64,000 bases of DNA from Thinopyrum elongatum (lineage: Eukaryota; Streptophyta; Magnoliopsida; Poales; Poaceae): positions 281,562,850 through 281,626,849 of the forward strand of contig CM022303.1 of the NCBI GenBank assembly GCA_011799875.1, written 5' to 3'. Positions 42,881 to 54,804 of the stretch are shown here, one piece after another. The notes under the pieces were generated by a model that searched no databases, was not told the origin of the DNA, and saw only the letters and a program-made list of their open reading frames with translations. Position 1 is the first letter of the stretch. Every line of letters starts with the position of its first letter. Made by a program: the position numbers and the translations under genes.

Positions 42881-45345
42881 CTTTCCCCACGGTGCGCCGG
42901 CCCAATCATTGGGCCGGTCGCACCGCTTGCTGCGCGACTCGCTTCGTCTGCAAGTAGGCCCACCACCGAACGTTATCTTATCTCTTTAGAGACAACGCCA
43001 TCCGCTCATAGCGCATCTCATCTACACCGCAACCTCCGCTCTCTCCCTTTTCTTCCTCTTTGTAGATGCTCGCGCCTCCCCCACTGGCGACTGGCTGTGC
43101 CGCCAGCCATGGCCACCGCGCCTCCCCCACCGGCGACTGGCTGTGCCGCCAGCCATGGCCACCGCGCCTCCCCACCGTGGCTGCCCCCACCCCGCCCCCT
43201 CACTCCCCACCAGCGACCAGTGCTGCAAACCAATACCCACCAGTGCTATCGATGGCGGCGACAAGTGATGGAGAGCCGCGGCGGCCGGCGTTGGGGCGTT
43301 GCAACCACGGCGACAAGTGATGGAGATCTGGCCTTTCTTTTCTTGGAAGCAGCCCCAGTTTTTGCTGCCAACGCCCTTGCCTTTTGCTGGAACTAGTGTA
43401 AGATTTTGCTACCACCATGTTTGCTTTTTGATGGAACCAATCCAAATTTTTATTGCCATGTCATTTGCTTTTTGGTACAACCAGTGTATAATTTTGCTAC
43501 CACCGTCTTTAGTTTTTGCTGGAACCAATCAATTATTTTGCTACCATCATGTTCGTTTTTTTTATGCAACCAACCCAAATTTTTGCTACCATGTCATTTG
43601 CTTTTGGTACAACCAGTGTACAATTTTGCTACCACCATCTTTGGTTTTTGCTGGAACCAATCAATTTTTTTGCTACCATGTTTTTTTGGTGGAACCAGTG
43701 CATCACTTTTTTTGTTACCACCGTTTGAGTTTTTGCTACAACCAATGTTCTCAATTGCTACATCCATTTACATGACACGCATCACGGCGTCATGTAATTT
43801 GCTGGAACCAGCAAAAAATTGTTCGAAGCGGCATGATTTTTTGTTCGAACCCGCGCTTCTTTTTGCTGGAACTAGCTAATTTGTTTGCTACAAATCGACT
43901 ACTGAAGTTTTTCTGCTGCTGAGATTCTTGCTGGAACCATCATTATTTTTGCTGGAACCGACAAATCTTTTTTTCTTCAAGCCAACACTGGACATTTTTG
44001 TTGCCTTTTTTGTTGCTAGACATGGTGGTGCAAGTCGACAACGGCGGCGAGCCGGAGACGGGGACGTCAGGGACGCTGCAACCATGATGACAGCGCGCTG
44101 GAACCCTCTTGTGTTCTAGTTGCAACCATGGCGATCGGAGGCAGCCGAGGCAAGTGTCGGGCACGAGCGACGGGCAAGCGGCAGGCAAGCGCGGGTGATG
44201 GGGGCGGTGGCAAGCAAACTCGGGAAGAGGAGGACAAGCGCGGGCGGCCGGCGAGCGCACGGGATCTGGCATGTGTGCATGCTGCCTTTTTTCCTTGTTT
44301 TCCTGTGCGTGTTTGACTTTTCAAACAAAGCAATCAGACGACTGGAAAAGTATGTATCGGGTGGCTGGGGCTTGACCGGCCCAACTGTTCGGCCGGTGCG
44401 CCGGCACCTATCAGCGCCCATATTAAAAATAAGATTGCAAGGGATAGAACAAGGGAAACACTATCATTCGACCGGCGGATGTTTGTGTGCACGTCAACCT
44501 CCTCCATGACCATCGGATTTGATTCGGATCAAATGACTCGGAAGCAATTTCTATCCTAGTACAATTTTTGCAACTTACCCCTTGTTTCAATTGGCTTGCT
44601 TGAAACAAATGATCTGTTGCAAACCGAGCACTCAAGACCAGCAACCAAGCCGAGCGCCTCTGACTGTAGGTCGTCATCGCTGAGCGCTGCCACCTGTAGG
44701 TCGTCGTCACCGAGCGTCGCTGCCCGTAGGCGCCGCTGCTTGTAGGTCATCGCTGAGCTCCGCTGCCCGTAGGCGCCGCCGCATGTAGTTCGTCGTCGCA
44801 AGCGCATCCATGCCGGATTTTCTCCGCCAAACACCTCCCGGCGACCAGATCGACGGATCCGACAAGATCCACCATGCCGACGTGGAGCGCCATCAACCTC
44901 ACCGCCATCCTGGCACCACCAGCGCTAGCAGCAGCCATATCACCACACAGTACGTCCATGTCCACTCCAGGTTTCTAACGGCGGCAGCAAAAGACGATTG
45001 TGTTAGTGCGCGATGCGGCCGGAGATGTTGTTGCTATTTTCGCAACAAGGGTTCTATTACATAAAATTAAACACGGCGGGAGATGTCTTGCAGAAATTTA
45101 AAGAAGAAGATGTGTTGCAACAGGGGATTTGTTGCAGGAAATTAGTGAAAGGGTGTTGCAGAAAATTAGAGAAGAGAAGGTTTCGCAACAAGAGTATTAT
45201 TGCAGGAAATTAGAGAAGAGAAACTGATGGCTCGGATCATACAATAGAAAATTAGAGAAGAGAAGGTTTCGCAACAAGAGTATTGTTGCAGGAAATTAGA
45301 GAAGAGAAACTGATGGCTCGAATCATACAATCGAACGGCTCACGC
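42881..45345. repeat. Composite region of tandem duplications, identity unknown
   Basis: Sharp GC-rich start with a hairpin (42890-42925: CGGTGCGCCGGCCCAAT against its complement), a 46-bp duplication (43072-43163), a minisatellite with GCTGGAACCA and TTTTGCTACCA words (43380-44000), a GC-rich stretch, a GTAGGTCGTC repeat (44665-44790) and an 86-bp duplication (45161-45332). The motif GGCCGGTGCGCCGG recurs at 44392. Long frames here come from the repeats. It may be one non-autonomous transposon, but I found no matching ends. Confidence 0.55.
43380..44000. repeat. Minisatellite of GCTGGAACCA / TTTTGCTACCA words
   Basis: At least two large units of about 132 bp (from about 43437 and 43569), each with CCATGTCATTTGCTTTT, GGTACAACCAGTGTA and GCTACCACC followed by TTTTTGCTGGAACCAATCAA. 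Looser copies continue to 44000. Confidence 0.8.
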
Positions 45346-47199
45346 GGCGGCGGATCTTTTTACCGGCGCCGGCTGATGCGTAGCACACCCCAACATAGAA
45401 CAAATTGATTGATATTATTATTACCAGGTCGTATATCTACTTTTGACCGGTTTGGACCCTCTCAAACTTACATAATGACCTCTTTAATAAAACACCTATC
45501 TTTTACTCCCAACATGATCTGCAAAGGAGTCCATGGTTGAATATGAATAGATAGAAAGTTTTCACGCAAAAAAGGAGTCCATGATCCTGCGATCATCAAA
45601 TTTCCTTCAACTAACTGTCCAATAACATATATATATATATTAAGATTTTGAATGCTTATATACCAAGTATGTTATCATTCTATAGAAGATGTGGCATACC
45701 ATAAAAAAATCATTTGCATCCATGGTGTTGGACATTTGGTAACACACAAAGATATATTTTCATTTTTTTAGATGCACTAAGAAGACTACATGGTTTTATG
45801 CATGACGGACAGTGAAAGTGGCGAAATGTACACAATACAAAACAGGTCACTAAAATTGATACTTTGAAATGTTAAATTTGATAAAAGTAAGATGGTTGGT
45901 GGACAATTTACGTAGAGCTTCAGAGGTAGTTGTAGTGATCATGCATGGTGTCTTTCTGAAGCTTCGTATCATACCGAGTGAAGATTAGCCTAAATCAATT
46001 TTCTGAAACAACCAAGCTACATATACAAACTACCATATAATACAGAGTAAGAAAAGAATCTAAGTTTATTCACGCGGTAAGTGCATCTCAAAAGAGCACC
46101 TATTCTACAATAGTGTGAAGCATAGACACTCTTCATTCTACACAATATAGGATAGTGTTCTATAAAGATTAAATATTTTCAGGGGAATAATGTTAACTTG
46201 TTAAAGGAAACGATGAGAGTTTAGCACATCTACAGCCTTTAGCTAGTTGACCTTTATCATAAAATTGTTAAAAAATCATTAATTCTGGTATTCTGTGGTC
46301 CTTCAGTTGAGTCGTCGAAAATTATTCTAGTAAAGGCAGTTAGCCCTAACACTTGGGAGGGACAAATAGCCTCTTGGTATGTTTAAATGACAAATCTAAA
46401 CTCAAAGAAAATATGAGTAATGCACAGTTAGGTTCTAGCTCTCCGAACAAATCCTTGAGTTAGTGAGTTTCTGTGTACCATCATAAATGTCATGATGAGA
46501 AAAGTGTAAGTGAGAAATAAACAAAAATTATACCTTATTGAAAGCCAAATGAACTAACATAATACCGCACAGATGATTAAGCAAAGATAAGTGAGAAGAA
46601 AGCTACCATTATTTGTCTTAATTATTTCAGTTAACTAATATTCTTTGAAAAAGTGCACTCTGTACTTCTGTTCATTTTTTCCTTGTCATGCCAATACTTA
46701 TCTAGTACATGAATTTGGCCATGTACTTGAACACTATATTAATTAATCCAAGTAATACCATGTAAAGAGGTCAAAAGTGATGTAGTCCTTTAAATCTGGA
46801 AAACAAGTTCTAAGTGTAAACAATAAATCATTAATGATTTATAGCTTTAGAACATAGATCGTTGTGCTTTGCTTCAACATCACATCAGTGACCAAAGCCA
46901 ACCAATGATATGAGGTAACTGATAAGCAACAAAAATCTAGTTGTCAAACAGTTTTTTTAAAGAAAAATCTTGGAACGACATATAATAAAATTTGTTGGCA
47001 TAGATCATGGCAAAAAGGAACAATATTAAGAACACCTAGTGATATAGCTACTTTTTGTTGAGAAGTAGATCATGGCATCATGCAAATGTCTAATTATATA
47101 CCCTCATGCAAAAAATAACATCGAACAAAATGATCAAAAGAATATCAAATTTACCATTACTAAAGGTGATGTATAAGTAGAACATGGTTTTAGCAAATA
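45346..47199. other. AT-rich sequence without recognised features
   Basis: About 1.85 kb with no supported ORF, RNA or element end. An (AT)n stretch lies at 45628-45642. Confidence 0.5.
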
Positions 47200-48430
47200 T
47201 CATAAAGTGCTTCAAAGTAGCACTACTGCATTATATGGAGAGTTTCCATGTACTTCATGTTTTATACGCTAGTGCAAAATTTTATATTATAGAACTTGGC
47301 TTGTATATTTCAATGATGAGTTTACTCAAATGCTCTAGGTCTTCAAGTGCAAGCAAGTTGGATGCACACCTCAGTAGTCCATAGGAGAACTTTCATACAC
47401 TTATAGCTATAGTGCATCCGTTGTATGACAATCCTTCTTGCATTAACATTGATTATAAGGCCCATCCATTGCCTAATGACTAGCCACGTTGATGCAAGAT
47501 TTTCTTCCTTTTTTAACTTCTCATAAACCCCATCATTATTCTCTTTTTCCATAAAATATATGTCCTACACTCATGTTCAAGTATTGCATGGGTGTTAGAG
47601 AGATAATGTAGAAAGATTGTGTGATTATTGCGGTTTGGTTGGTCTTGAGTTGGTTTATGATAAGATTTCCACTAGATTATGAGAGAAACAAAAGTAATGT
47701 TGAGTTCCCAAAATAATATTGACATTCTTTCTAAACCTTTTTCCTGACGAGAACTTTAGTTTGAAAGCATCGATTCATGAAAAGTAAGAGCTTAATTATT
47801 AGTATGTTTCAATGGTACTTGTTTACTATCAATTAGAAACAATTGGATGGCATCGCTCTTCTTTTGAGTTAAATATTATGAGACTACATCAGATAATCAT
47901 GTTCATGGTAACATAGCATTCACAATAAAAATAGTATTTGTTTATCATCTACCTGCTCGAGAACGAGTCGAGATTGAGCTTAGGGATGTTGATATGTCTG
48001 AAGCGTATCTATAATTTATTAAATGTCCATGCTAGTTTTATATTTTCACATAGCTTTGGCAAAACTTTATATCAATTTATCAGACCGATCTATTAATCCA
48101 GTGTCTAGTGATAGTTATTGTTTTTCATGTTTTGGGACTATTTAGAAAATCACCACTTTGAGAACAGAAAAAATTTGCAAACAATATTTCATGAAGTTTT
48201 GGATCAGGATGACGCCAGGGGAGTCAGGGACCAGTAGATAGCCCCTTATGGGCCCACACAGCCAGGGCACACGACCAGGTGCCTGGGCGTGCCACGGGAC
48301 TGTGTGGGCCCCACATGACACCTCTTCAACACCTTTCTACTGATTTGAAACACTCAAGAATAATTATCGAGAATTTGTTCCGGCGCCACCAACTCTTGTT
48401 CTGTAGCCTAATGGAGGAGAAAGAGGCCTA
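47200..48430 (+). mobile_element. Decayed 3' end of an Athila-type Gypsy element
   Basis: 47200-47520 resembles the 3' UTR of the Sabrina-like element (14240-14560; shared AGCAAGTTGGATGCACACC and AGTGCATCCGTTG-type blocks). CTGCTCGAGAACGAGTCGAG and a purine-rich tract precede an LTR start, TGATATGTCTGAAGCG, at 47990. The LTR contains an inverted repeat, GGGCCCACACAG (48250) against CTGTGTGGGCCC (48300), and fades after about 48430. No 5' half in the window. Confidence 0.7.
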
Positions 48431-49701
48431 GGTTGCACCGCTACATGGCAAAAGAGCAGGAGCGGTAGCCCAGCCGTTGGGAGCAACCCAATGGGTTTTC
48501 TTTAGTGCGTGAGAACTAGTCGTCAATGTAGAGCAATTTGGGCCGCACGACTCACATAATCTCAACCCGATTCACCAGGGGGCTCCCATTTTGTTCTTTA
48601 GAGTAGTGGCCCAGAGATGTTGGGCCAACGAGGATAAGCAAGCCTAGCACGATGAAACAACATTATTTCATCACACGATGAGACGACCAAGCGACTTGGC
48701 AATCCAGTGTGTTCATTGCTAGATACTGTTCAAAAAATCTTCCGATTCAGCGGTTTATCGTCCGATTTATCGCTACTCTTGGGGTGACCGATAAGATTAT
48801 GCCTGAGCTTCACCATTTATCGTTTGGGCCGATTTATCGCTATGACAAGCGATTTATTGGGAATCTACCAATAAATCGGGTCTATTCATAGCATTATGTA
48901 TGCAAAAACTATGTTTATTTGTGTTTTGTGGAACTTGTTACGCAGTATGTATTGTTGTCATATTTTGTTTGTCATTATACGAGAATTCAAAGGCTAGGAA
49001 TCAAGGTAACACTTTTGTCCAATATTGTTTTGGTGTTGAATATAGAACATTTTAGTGTGGGGAACCTGGGATTTGCAAAAAATGGCTGATTAATACTCGA
49101 CCGATAAAATCGATTAATTGGTCGATTTCCGATTAATCTCTAATCCCCAGCTAACCGAGACGCTAACGATAAGTGATATCCTCATCGTTGTAGATCCAAT
49201 GGTTGTGGAAGGGCCTATGTAGCTCAATTATACTGTTTTATTGGATAACTATTATTGGTGGTGCAGTCCTCTCCCTCATGCTCGTTCCTTGCCGTAGCTC
49301 TACGTAAACTAGCATTCAAATTCGAGTGTGCAGGAAATCTCTGTGCGCAAGATATACTCATCTACTTCTCAAAGTACGACTACTTGACACGGAACTCCGC
49401 TCCGCTATAAGCATTCTTCCCTTCCTATTAGTTCACCACCACCTCCCGATCTTGTGAATGAAACACTAAGGCTTTGTTTGGGTGTATCTACTGACATCCA
49501 ACAAATTGCATTGGGTCCAATACCGAATCAATCTTGTTTTGGAAACAGGCTACGATAGCAGTTCTATTGTTTGGTTGCAAATGAAACTGCTAGTTGGAAT
49601 CCAACAAAGGCGGCGATACTAATTTTATGTCTAGATGTTATGTTGATGAACAAACCTATGCACATCCATCCTTCAGCAAATGCCCCATGGCTGGACCCCT
49701 C
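48431..49701. other. Unassigned sequence with GATTTATCG words and a possible MITE end
   Basis: 48725-49165 has many copies of CGATTTATCG, CCGATAAAT and GATTAATC words on both strands. At 49450, GGCTTTGTTTGGGTGTATC resembles a hAT or Harbinger MITE end, whose partner is not visible. No gene. Confidence 0.4.
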
Positions 49702-50054
49702 TGATACGTCTCCAATGTATCTATAATTTATGAAGTATTCATGCCATGTTTACAACAATTTCATATGGTTTTGGTATGATTTGAATGGAACTAACCCAGA
49801 CTGACATTGTTTTCAGTAGAACTACCGTGGTGTTGTTTTTTATGCAGACATAAAAGTTCTCGGATTGGGCTAAAAATTTACGATGATTTTTTATGGACCA
49901 AAAGAGACCCCCGAAACTTCGAGGAAGGACCAGAAGACTCACGAGGAAGCGGCAAGCCTGGGAGCGCGCCCTCCCCCCACCCCCCAAGGCGCGCCGGGCA
50001 GGCTTGTTGCTCCCTCGTGGCCCCCCTTGACGTGAAACCAACGCCAAAAATTCC

Positions 50055-50062
50055 TATAAATA
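50055..50062 (+). promoter_or_regulatory. TATA box of the WHAM-like LTR
   Basis: TATAAATA, 59 bp after the GGCGCGCC palindrome. Confidence 0.65.
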
Positions 50063-50270
50063 CCAAAAACCCTAGAAAGAAACCTAGAACTTTGATTCCG
50101 CCACCGCAAGCCTCTGTACCAAAGAGATCCCATCTAGAGCCCTGTTCCGGCACCCTGCCGGAGGGGGAAATTGTCACCGGAGGCCATCTTCATCATCCCG
50201 GCGGTCTCCATGACGAGGAGGGAGTAGTTCACCCTCGGGGCTGAGGGTATGTACCAATAGATATGTCTTT

Positions 50271-50272
<2 letters not shown>

Positions 50273-50304
<32 letters not shown>
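50273..50304. repeat. (TC)16 microsatellite
   Basis: 32 bp of pure TC. The Arg-Glu repeat frame on the other strand is an artefact of it. Confidence 0.95.
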
Positions 50305-50307
<3 letters not shown>

Positions 50308-51377
50308 TTCTTGATTTGGCATTATCTTGATGTACCGCGAGCTTTGTTAATATAGTTGGATCATATGGTGTTTCTCCCTTTCTATCTTGTTGTGATGAAT
50401 TGAGTTTTTACCTTTGAGGTTTCACTATTATCAGTTGAATACCTTTTGGATTTGAGAAAACTTGATGTATGTCTTGCATGTGGATACCCGTGGTGACAAT
50501 GTAGTGTTCTATTAATTCACTTGATATATGTTTTGGCAATCAACTCGCGTATTATCGTGACATTGGGGTAATCTATGCATAGGGGTTGATACACGTTTTC
50601 GTCCTTATTTCTTCGGTAGAAACCTTGGGGCACTCTTTGAAGTTCTTTGTGTTGGATTGAATATTATGAATCTAAAGTTGTTTGATGCATATCAAATAAT
50701 CAGCTCACGGATACTTGTGGTGACATTGGAGTATCTAGGTGACATTAGAGTTGGTTGATGCGTATCATATGGTGTTATTTTAGTATGAACTCTAGGGTTG
50801 TTTGTGACACTTGTAGGGATTGCTTAATAGATTAATAGGAAAAGATAACTTTGAGGTGGTTTCATACCCTGCAACAATTTCATCTTATGTTCTCCGCTAG
50901 ATAAGAACTTTGGAGTGATTCTTTGTCGCACGTTGAGGGATTGTTATATGATTCAATTATGTTAGCATTGTTGAGAGATTGCACTAGTGAAATTATGAAC
51001 CCTAGGCCTTGTTTCTAAGCATTGCAATACCGTTTGTGTTCCGTTTTGTTACTTGCTACCTTGTTGTTTTATATTTTTAGATTACAAAAACCTATATCTA
51101 CTATCCATACTACACTTGTATCACCATCACTTCGCCGAACTAGTGCACCTATACAATTTACCATTGTATTAGGTGTGTTGTGGACACAAGAGATTTCTTG
51201 TATTTGATTACAGGGTTGCCTGAGAGAGACCATCTTCATCCTACGCCTCCCATGGATTGATAAACCTTAGGTCATCCACTTGAGGGAAATTTGTTGTTGT
51301 CCTACAAAACTCTGGACTTGGAGGCCCAACAACGTCTACAAGAATAAAAGTTGTGTAGTAGACATCAATCTCTTTTC

Positions 51378-51395
51378 TAGCAACGTTGTCGGGGA
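51378..51395 (+). other. Degenerate primer binding site
   Basis: TAGCAACGTTGTCGGGGA, 14 of 18 bases equal to the tRNA-Asp-type site seen intact at 11125. Confidence 0.7.
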
Positions 51396-51425
51396 GGTGA
51401 GTGCTTGAAGGTATATCTTTAGATC

Positions 51426-52049
51426 TTGAAATTGAATCTTTTAGTTTCTTGTTTTATCACTAGTTTGGTTATAAAGGAAAACTACAAAAAAATGGAAGTG
51501 AGGTTGCCTCATATTCTTCATCTTTATAATGTCTTTCTTGAAATTGATGGATCAGAAAATTGTGCCAAAGTGTTAGAAGAAGAATTCAATAAAATGTTTG
51601 GCATAAAATCTTTGAATGATAAGCATGATTGCAATGATATTAGTATGAATTCTTTGAAGATCCATGATGCTAATGATATGCAAAGCCATAAGCTTGGGGA
51701 TACTATGTTTAATGAAGATGATCCTCTTAGTCCCCCAAGTTTTGATGAGCAAATTTATTATGATGATTGCGTGCCTCCTATTTATGATGATTATATTGAT
51801 GAAAGTGGGTTTGGAAGAGTGTCAACTTTATGTAATAATGATCCCACTATTTTGGAGGGTGTTGAATCTTATTATATAGATAAAAGTGGATTTGGTGAGG
51901 TCATGACTTTATTTAGTGATGAATCCACTATTTTGGAAGAGGTTTCATTTGATTATGAGAATAAAGTTGCAATCTATGATTATTATTGTGATGACATGAT
52001 AACAATGAAAATTGTCATTATGATTTTAGTGCTCAAATTGATTATGTAA
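51426..52049 (+). CDS. SGFG-repeat protein of the WHAM-like element, 207 aa, C-terminus probably shifted
   Basis: Related to the ORF at 11361: shared LNDKHDCNDISMNSL, ESGFGRVSTL, PTILEGVESY, DKSGFGEVMTL and STILEEVSF in the same order. The likely start is the ATG at 51492 (MEVRLPHILHLYNVFLEI), since the first 22 residues have no counterpart. The end is hydrophobic (MKIVIMILVLKLIM) and out of line with the relative. A following frame (52120-52449, VDHERNALYDSYIVEFIHD) matches the relative's VDRVENIFYDSYFVEFSYD, so a frameshift near 52000 has split the protein. Function unknown. Confidence 0.55.
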   Translation: MKLNLLVSCFITSLVIKENYKKMEVRLPHILHLYNVFLEIDGSENCAKVLEEEFNKMFGIKSLNDKHDCNDISMNSLKIHDANDMQSHKLGDTMFNEDDPLSPPSFDEQIYYDDCVPPIYDDYIDESGFGRVSTLCNNDPTILEGVESYYIDKSGFGEVMTLFSDESTILEEVSFDYENKVAIYDYYCDDMITMKIVIMILVLKLIM

Positions 52050-52119
52050 TCAAGCATCGTGTGATAGTTATTCTGTTTACTTTGCTCCCACTATTACGAA
52101 TGAGAATAAATTTGCTTAT

Positions 52120-52449
52120 GTGGAGAGTAATAAAAATTCTATGCTTGTGGATCATGAAAGGAATGCTTTGTATGATAGCTATATTGTAGAATTCATTCAT
52201 GATGCTACTGAAAATTACAATGAGAGAGAAACATATGCTTGTAGGTATTGCCATAATATCAAGTTTTCTCTCTTTATGTTGAAAGTTTTGAAATATCGCT
52301 TGTTTTGCCTTCCTATGCTAGTTGATTCTTGCTCCCATAAATTGTTTGCTCACAAAATCCCTATGCATAGGAAGTGGGTTAGGCTTAAATGTGTTAGTCA
52401 TATGCTTCATGATGCTCCCGTTATGTTTCAATTCTTTACTTCTATGTGA
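52120..52449 (+). pseudogene. C-terminal continuation of the SGFG-repeat protein
   Basis: VDHERNALYDSYIVEFIHD and ENYNERETY align with residues near the end of the protein at 11361-12014. Only the first half of this frame is likely to have been coding; the rest corresponds to noncoding sequence in the relative. Confidence 0.5.
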
Positions 52450-54804
52450 GCATCATTGAAATCATCATGACTAGCTAAAAATGCATTAAAGAAAAGCGCT
52501 TGTTGGGAGACAACCCAATATATTTACCTACTCTTTTTGTGTGTTCACATGATTAAGCTAATGTAGTAATCATGTTTTATAGCTTTTGTTTCAATAAAGT
52601 GCCACGTAAAGCCTTTGGGATAGTGTGGATGATAGTTGACTTGATTCTATGCAAAAATAGTAACTTTTGCGCCCAGTAACAGAATTGTTTAAAATCACTG
52701 GAGCGTCAAAAAATTCTGATTTTTTTACAGATGATTGATATACAAATTTCCTACGTCCTCCTAATGTTTCAGAGGTTTTTGAGTTACAGAAGTATGGTGA
52801 TTGTTCAGGTCATTACAGACTTTTTTGTTTTTGATAGATTCTGTTTTCAATGCATAGTTTGCTTGTTTTCTAGTTTCTATGGCTGATATTGGTCAATATA
52901 AATTGTAGAAATGATAGTGTATAGTAATAATTATGTAAGAACAATTATGAATCTTGTCTTGACAGTACCAAAGTGAATGATTTGTTCTTTATCATACTAA
53001 CCTATCTCACGCAGTTCGGTTAAGTTTTGTGTGATTGAAGTTTTCAAGTTTTGGGTGAGATATCGATATGAGGGGAATAAGGAGTGGTAAGACCTTAAGA
53101 TTGGGGATGCCCAAGGCACCCCAAGGTAATATTCAAGGAAGACCCAAGCAGCTAAGCTTGGGGATGCCCCAAAAGGCATCCCCACTTTTGTCTTCAACAT
53201 TATCGGTAACCTTACTTGGTGCTATATTTTTATTTGTCACATAATATGTGTTTTGCTTGGAGCGTCATTTTATTTTGTTGAGATTTTATTGCTCTTATTT
53301 AGAGTCATTTTTTGTATCTTTTATTTCAACATAAGTGTCAAGTATAGCCTTTACTATGCTTATTTTGCAAGTCTATATGTTGTTGTTTGAAAACAGAAAG
53401 TTTTCTATTATGTTCAATTTTTTTAGAAAAGTAAGAACGTGATAAAATCTTGAAATTTTTACATAGTAAGCTATGATAAATTTTCTACATTTTGGTAAAT
53501 TTTCAGCATTTTTGGATTTAAAGAAGTATGAGTCTTCTTCTATCCTTTACAGACTGTTCTGTTTAGATAGATTGCTGTTATGTTTGCATTGTTTGCTTGT
53601 TTAATGATTCTATTTGAGGATAGGAGTATTAAATATGCAGAGTAATTTAGTATGCGATGTTAAATATTTATTTTAGTGATTTGTTATAATAGGGAATGAT
53701 AAGGTTTTGCATTGATTTATACTAACTCATCTCACGAGTTCTTGTTGAGTTTTGTGTGGATGAAGTTTTGAGATTTAGGGAAACTGTGATATGAGAGGAA
53801 TTAAGGAGACACAAGATCTTAAGTTTGGGGATGCCCAAGGCATTCCAAGAAGTATCAAGCATCTAAGCTTGGGGATGCCCCGGTAGGCATCCCACCTTTC
53901 TTCATCAACAATTATTGGTTAGTATCGGTTGAGCCTAAGTTTTTGCTTCTTTGCATGAGATGTGCTATTCTTGGAATGTATTTTATATTTGTTTGCTGTT
54001 TCGATAAAATACTTAAGGCCTGAAATTTTTAAATGAGAGAGAGAGAGAGTCCTCACATAGCTACTTAATTGTTTGACTACTCATTGATCTTCACTTATAT
54101 CTTTATGGAGTAGTTTGTCATTTACTCTCGTTCTTCACTTATATCCTAAGAGTAAATTGTTCAATGAATTAAATATCACAGAGTTCAAATTATATGTGCT
54201 TCATATGCTTGTATCTTGCCTACTAGTAGTTTCACATTGGGTTTAGAAAGTAAAATCTATTAAAGCTTGGCAATCACAATATTGGTCATACAAGCAATTC
54301 ATGAATGATTAGTATAAGGAAGAGAACTTTCACATATAAGTATATTATCTTGGACATCTTTTATGATTGTGAATACCCATTAATTATTTTCAAACTTGAG
54401 AAAATTAGTTGAAGTTGGACAAGGAAGACAACGTAATGAGTTATGGTTGTGTATATTTGCATAGAAGTTATATTGTTATGGATCCTCCAACATGTGGTGC
54501 TTGCTTAGGATCTTTTGCTAGCCAAAAATTCGTACTAAGTAGAGATACTACTTGTGCATCCAAGAACCCTTAAACCCAATTTCTTGCCATGAGTGTCCAC
54601 CATATCTACCTATGGATTGAATAAGATCCTTCAAGTAAGTTGTCATCGGTGCAAAAAGCAATAAAAATTGCTCCTAAAATATGTATGATCTTTTATTGCA
54701 AGGGAAAATAAGCGTTGTACGAACTTGTGATGGTAAAGAAATAAAAGCGACGAACTACATAATAATGGTTTCTATCACAAGGGGCAATATGACGTGATGT
54801 TCCT
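52450..54804 (+). other. Noncoding internal region of the WHAM-like element
   Basis: Contains the conserved CGCTTGTTGGGAGACAACCC block (52498), two GGGGATGCC/GGCATCCCC hairpin sets (53096-53190, 53826-53896), two TTCACTTATAT motifs (54089, 54142) and a 3' UTR block (54480-54804) that is an inverted copy of 57030-57350. The 53096 and 53826 sets look like an internal duplication. Confidence 0.7.

Larger units (their letters stand above)
49702..51367 (+). repeat. 5' LTR of the WHAM-like element
   Basis: 1666 bp, TGATACGTCTCCAATG to GTAGACATCA, with GGCGCGCC at 49988-49995, TATAAATA at 50055-50062 and (TC)16 at 50273-50304 in the transcribed part. Confidence 0.88.
49702..54804 (+). mobile_element. 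WHAM-like non-autonomous Gypsy element, 3' end displaced by a later insertion
   Basis: 5' LTR (49702-51367), degenerate PBS, an SGFG-repeat ORF and a noncoding region with the same conserved blocks as the Sabrina-like element. It stops at 54804, where the minus-strand Athila element begins. The 3' LTR is outside the window, so the later element is inserted in its 3' UTR. No gag or pol found. The family name is tentative. Confidence 0.8.

Noticed and set aside
43299..43879. ORFs of 157-158 aa in the GCTGGAACCA region as a repeat protein
   Set aside because: Several frames are open at once because of the minisatellite, the residues are mostly aromatic and hydrophobic without order, and no start context or domain is seen.
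42890..45345. The composite repeat block as a TIR transposon
   Set aside because: The GC hairpin at its start has no inverted partner at the other end, and no target duplication was found.
50134..50322. ORF with an Arg-Glu repeat
   Set aside because: Translation of the (TC)16 microsatellite in a transcribed LTR part.
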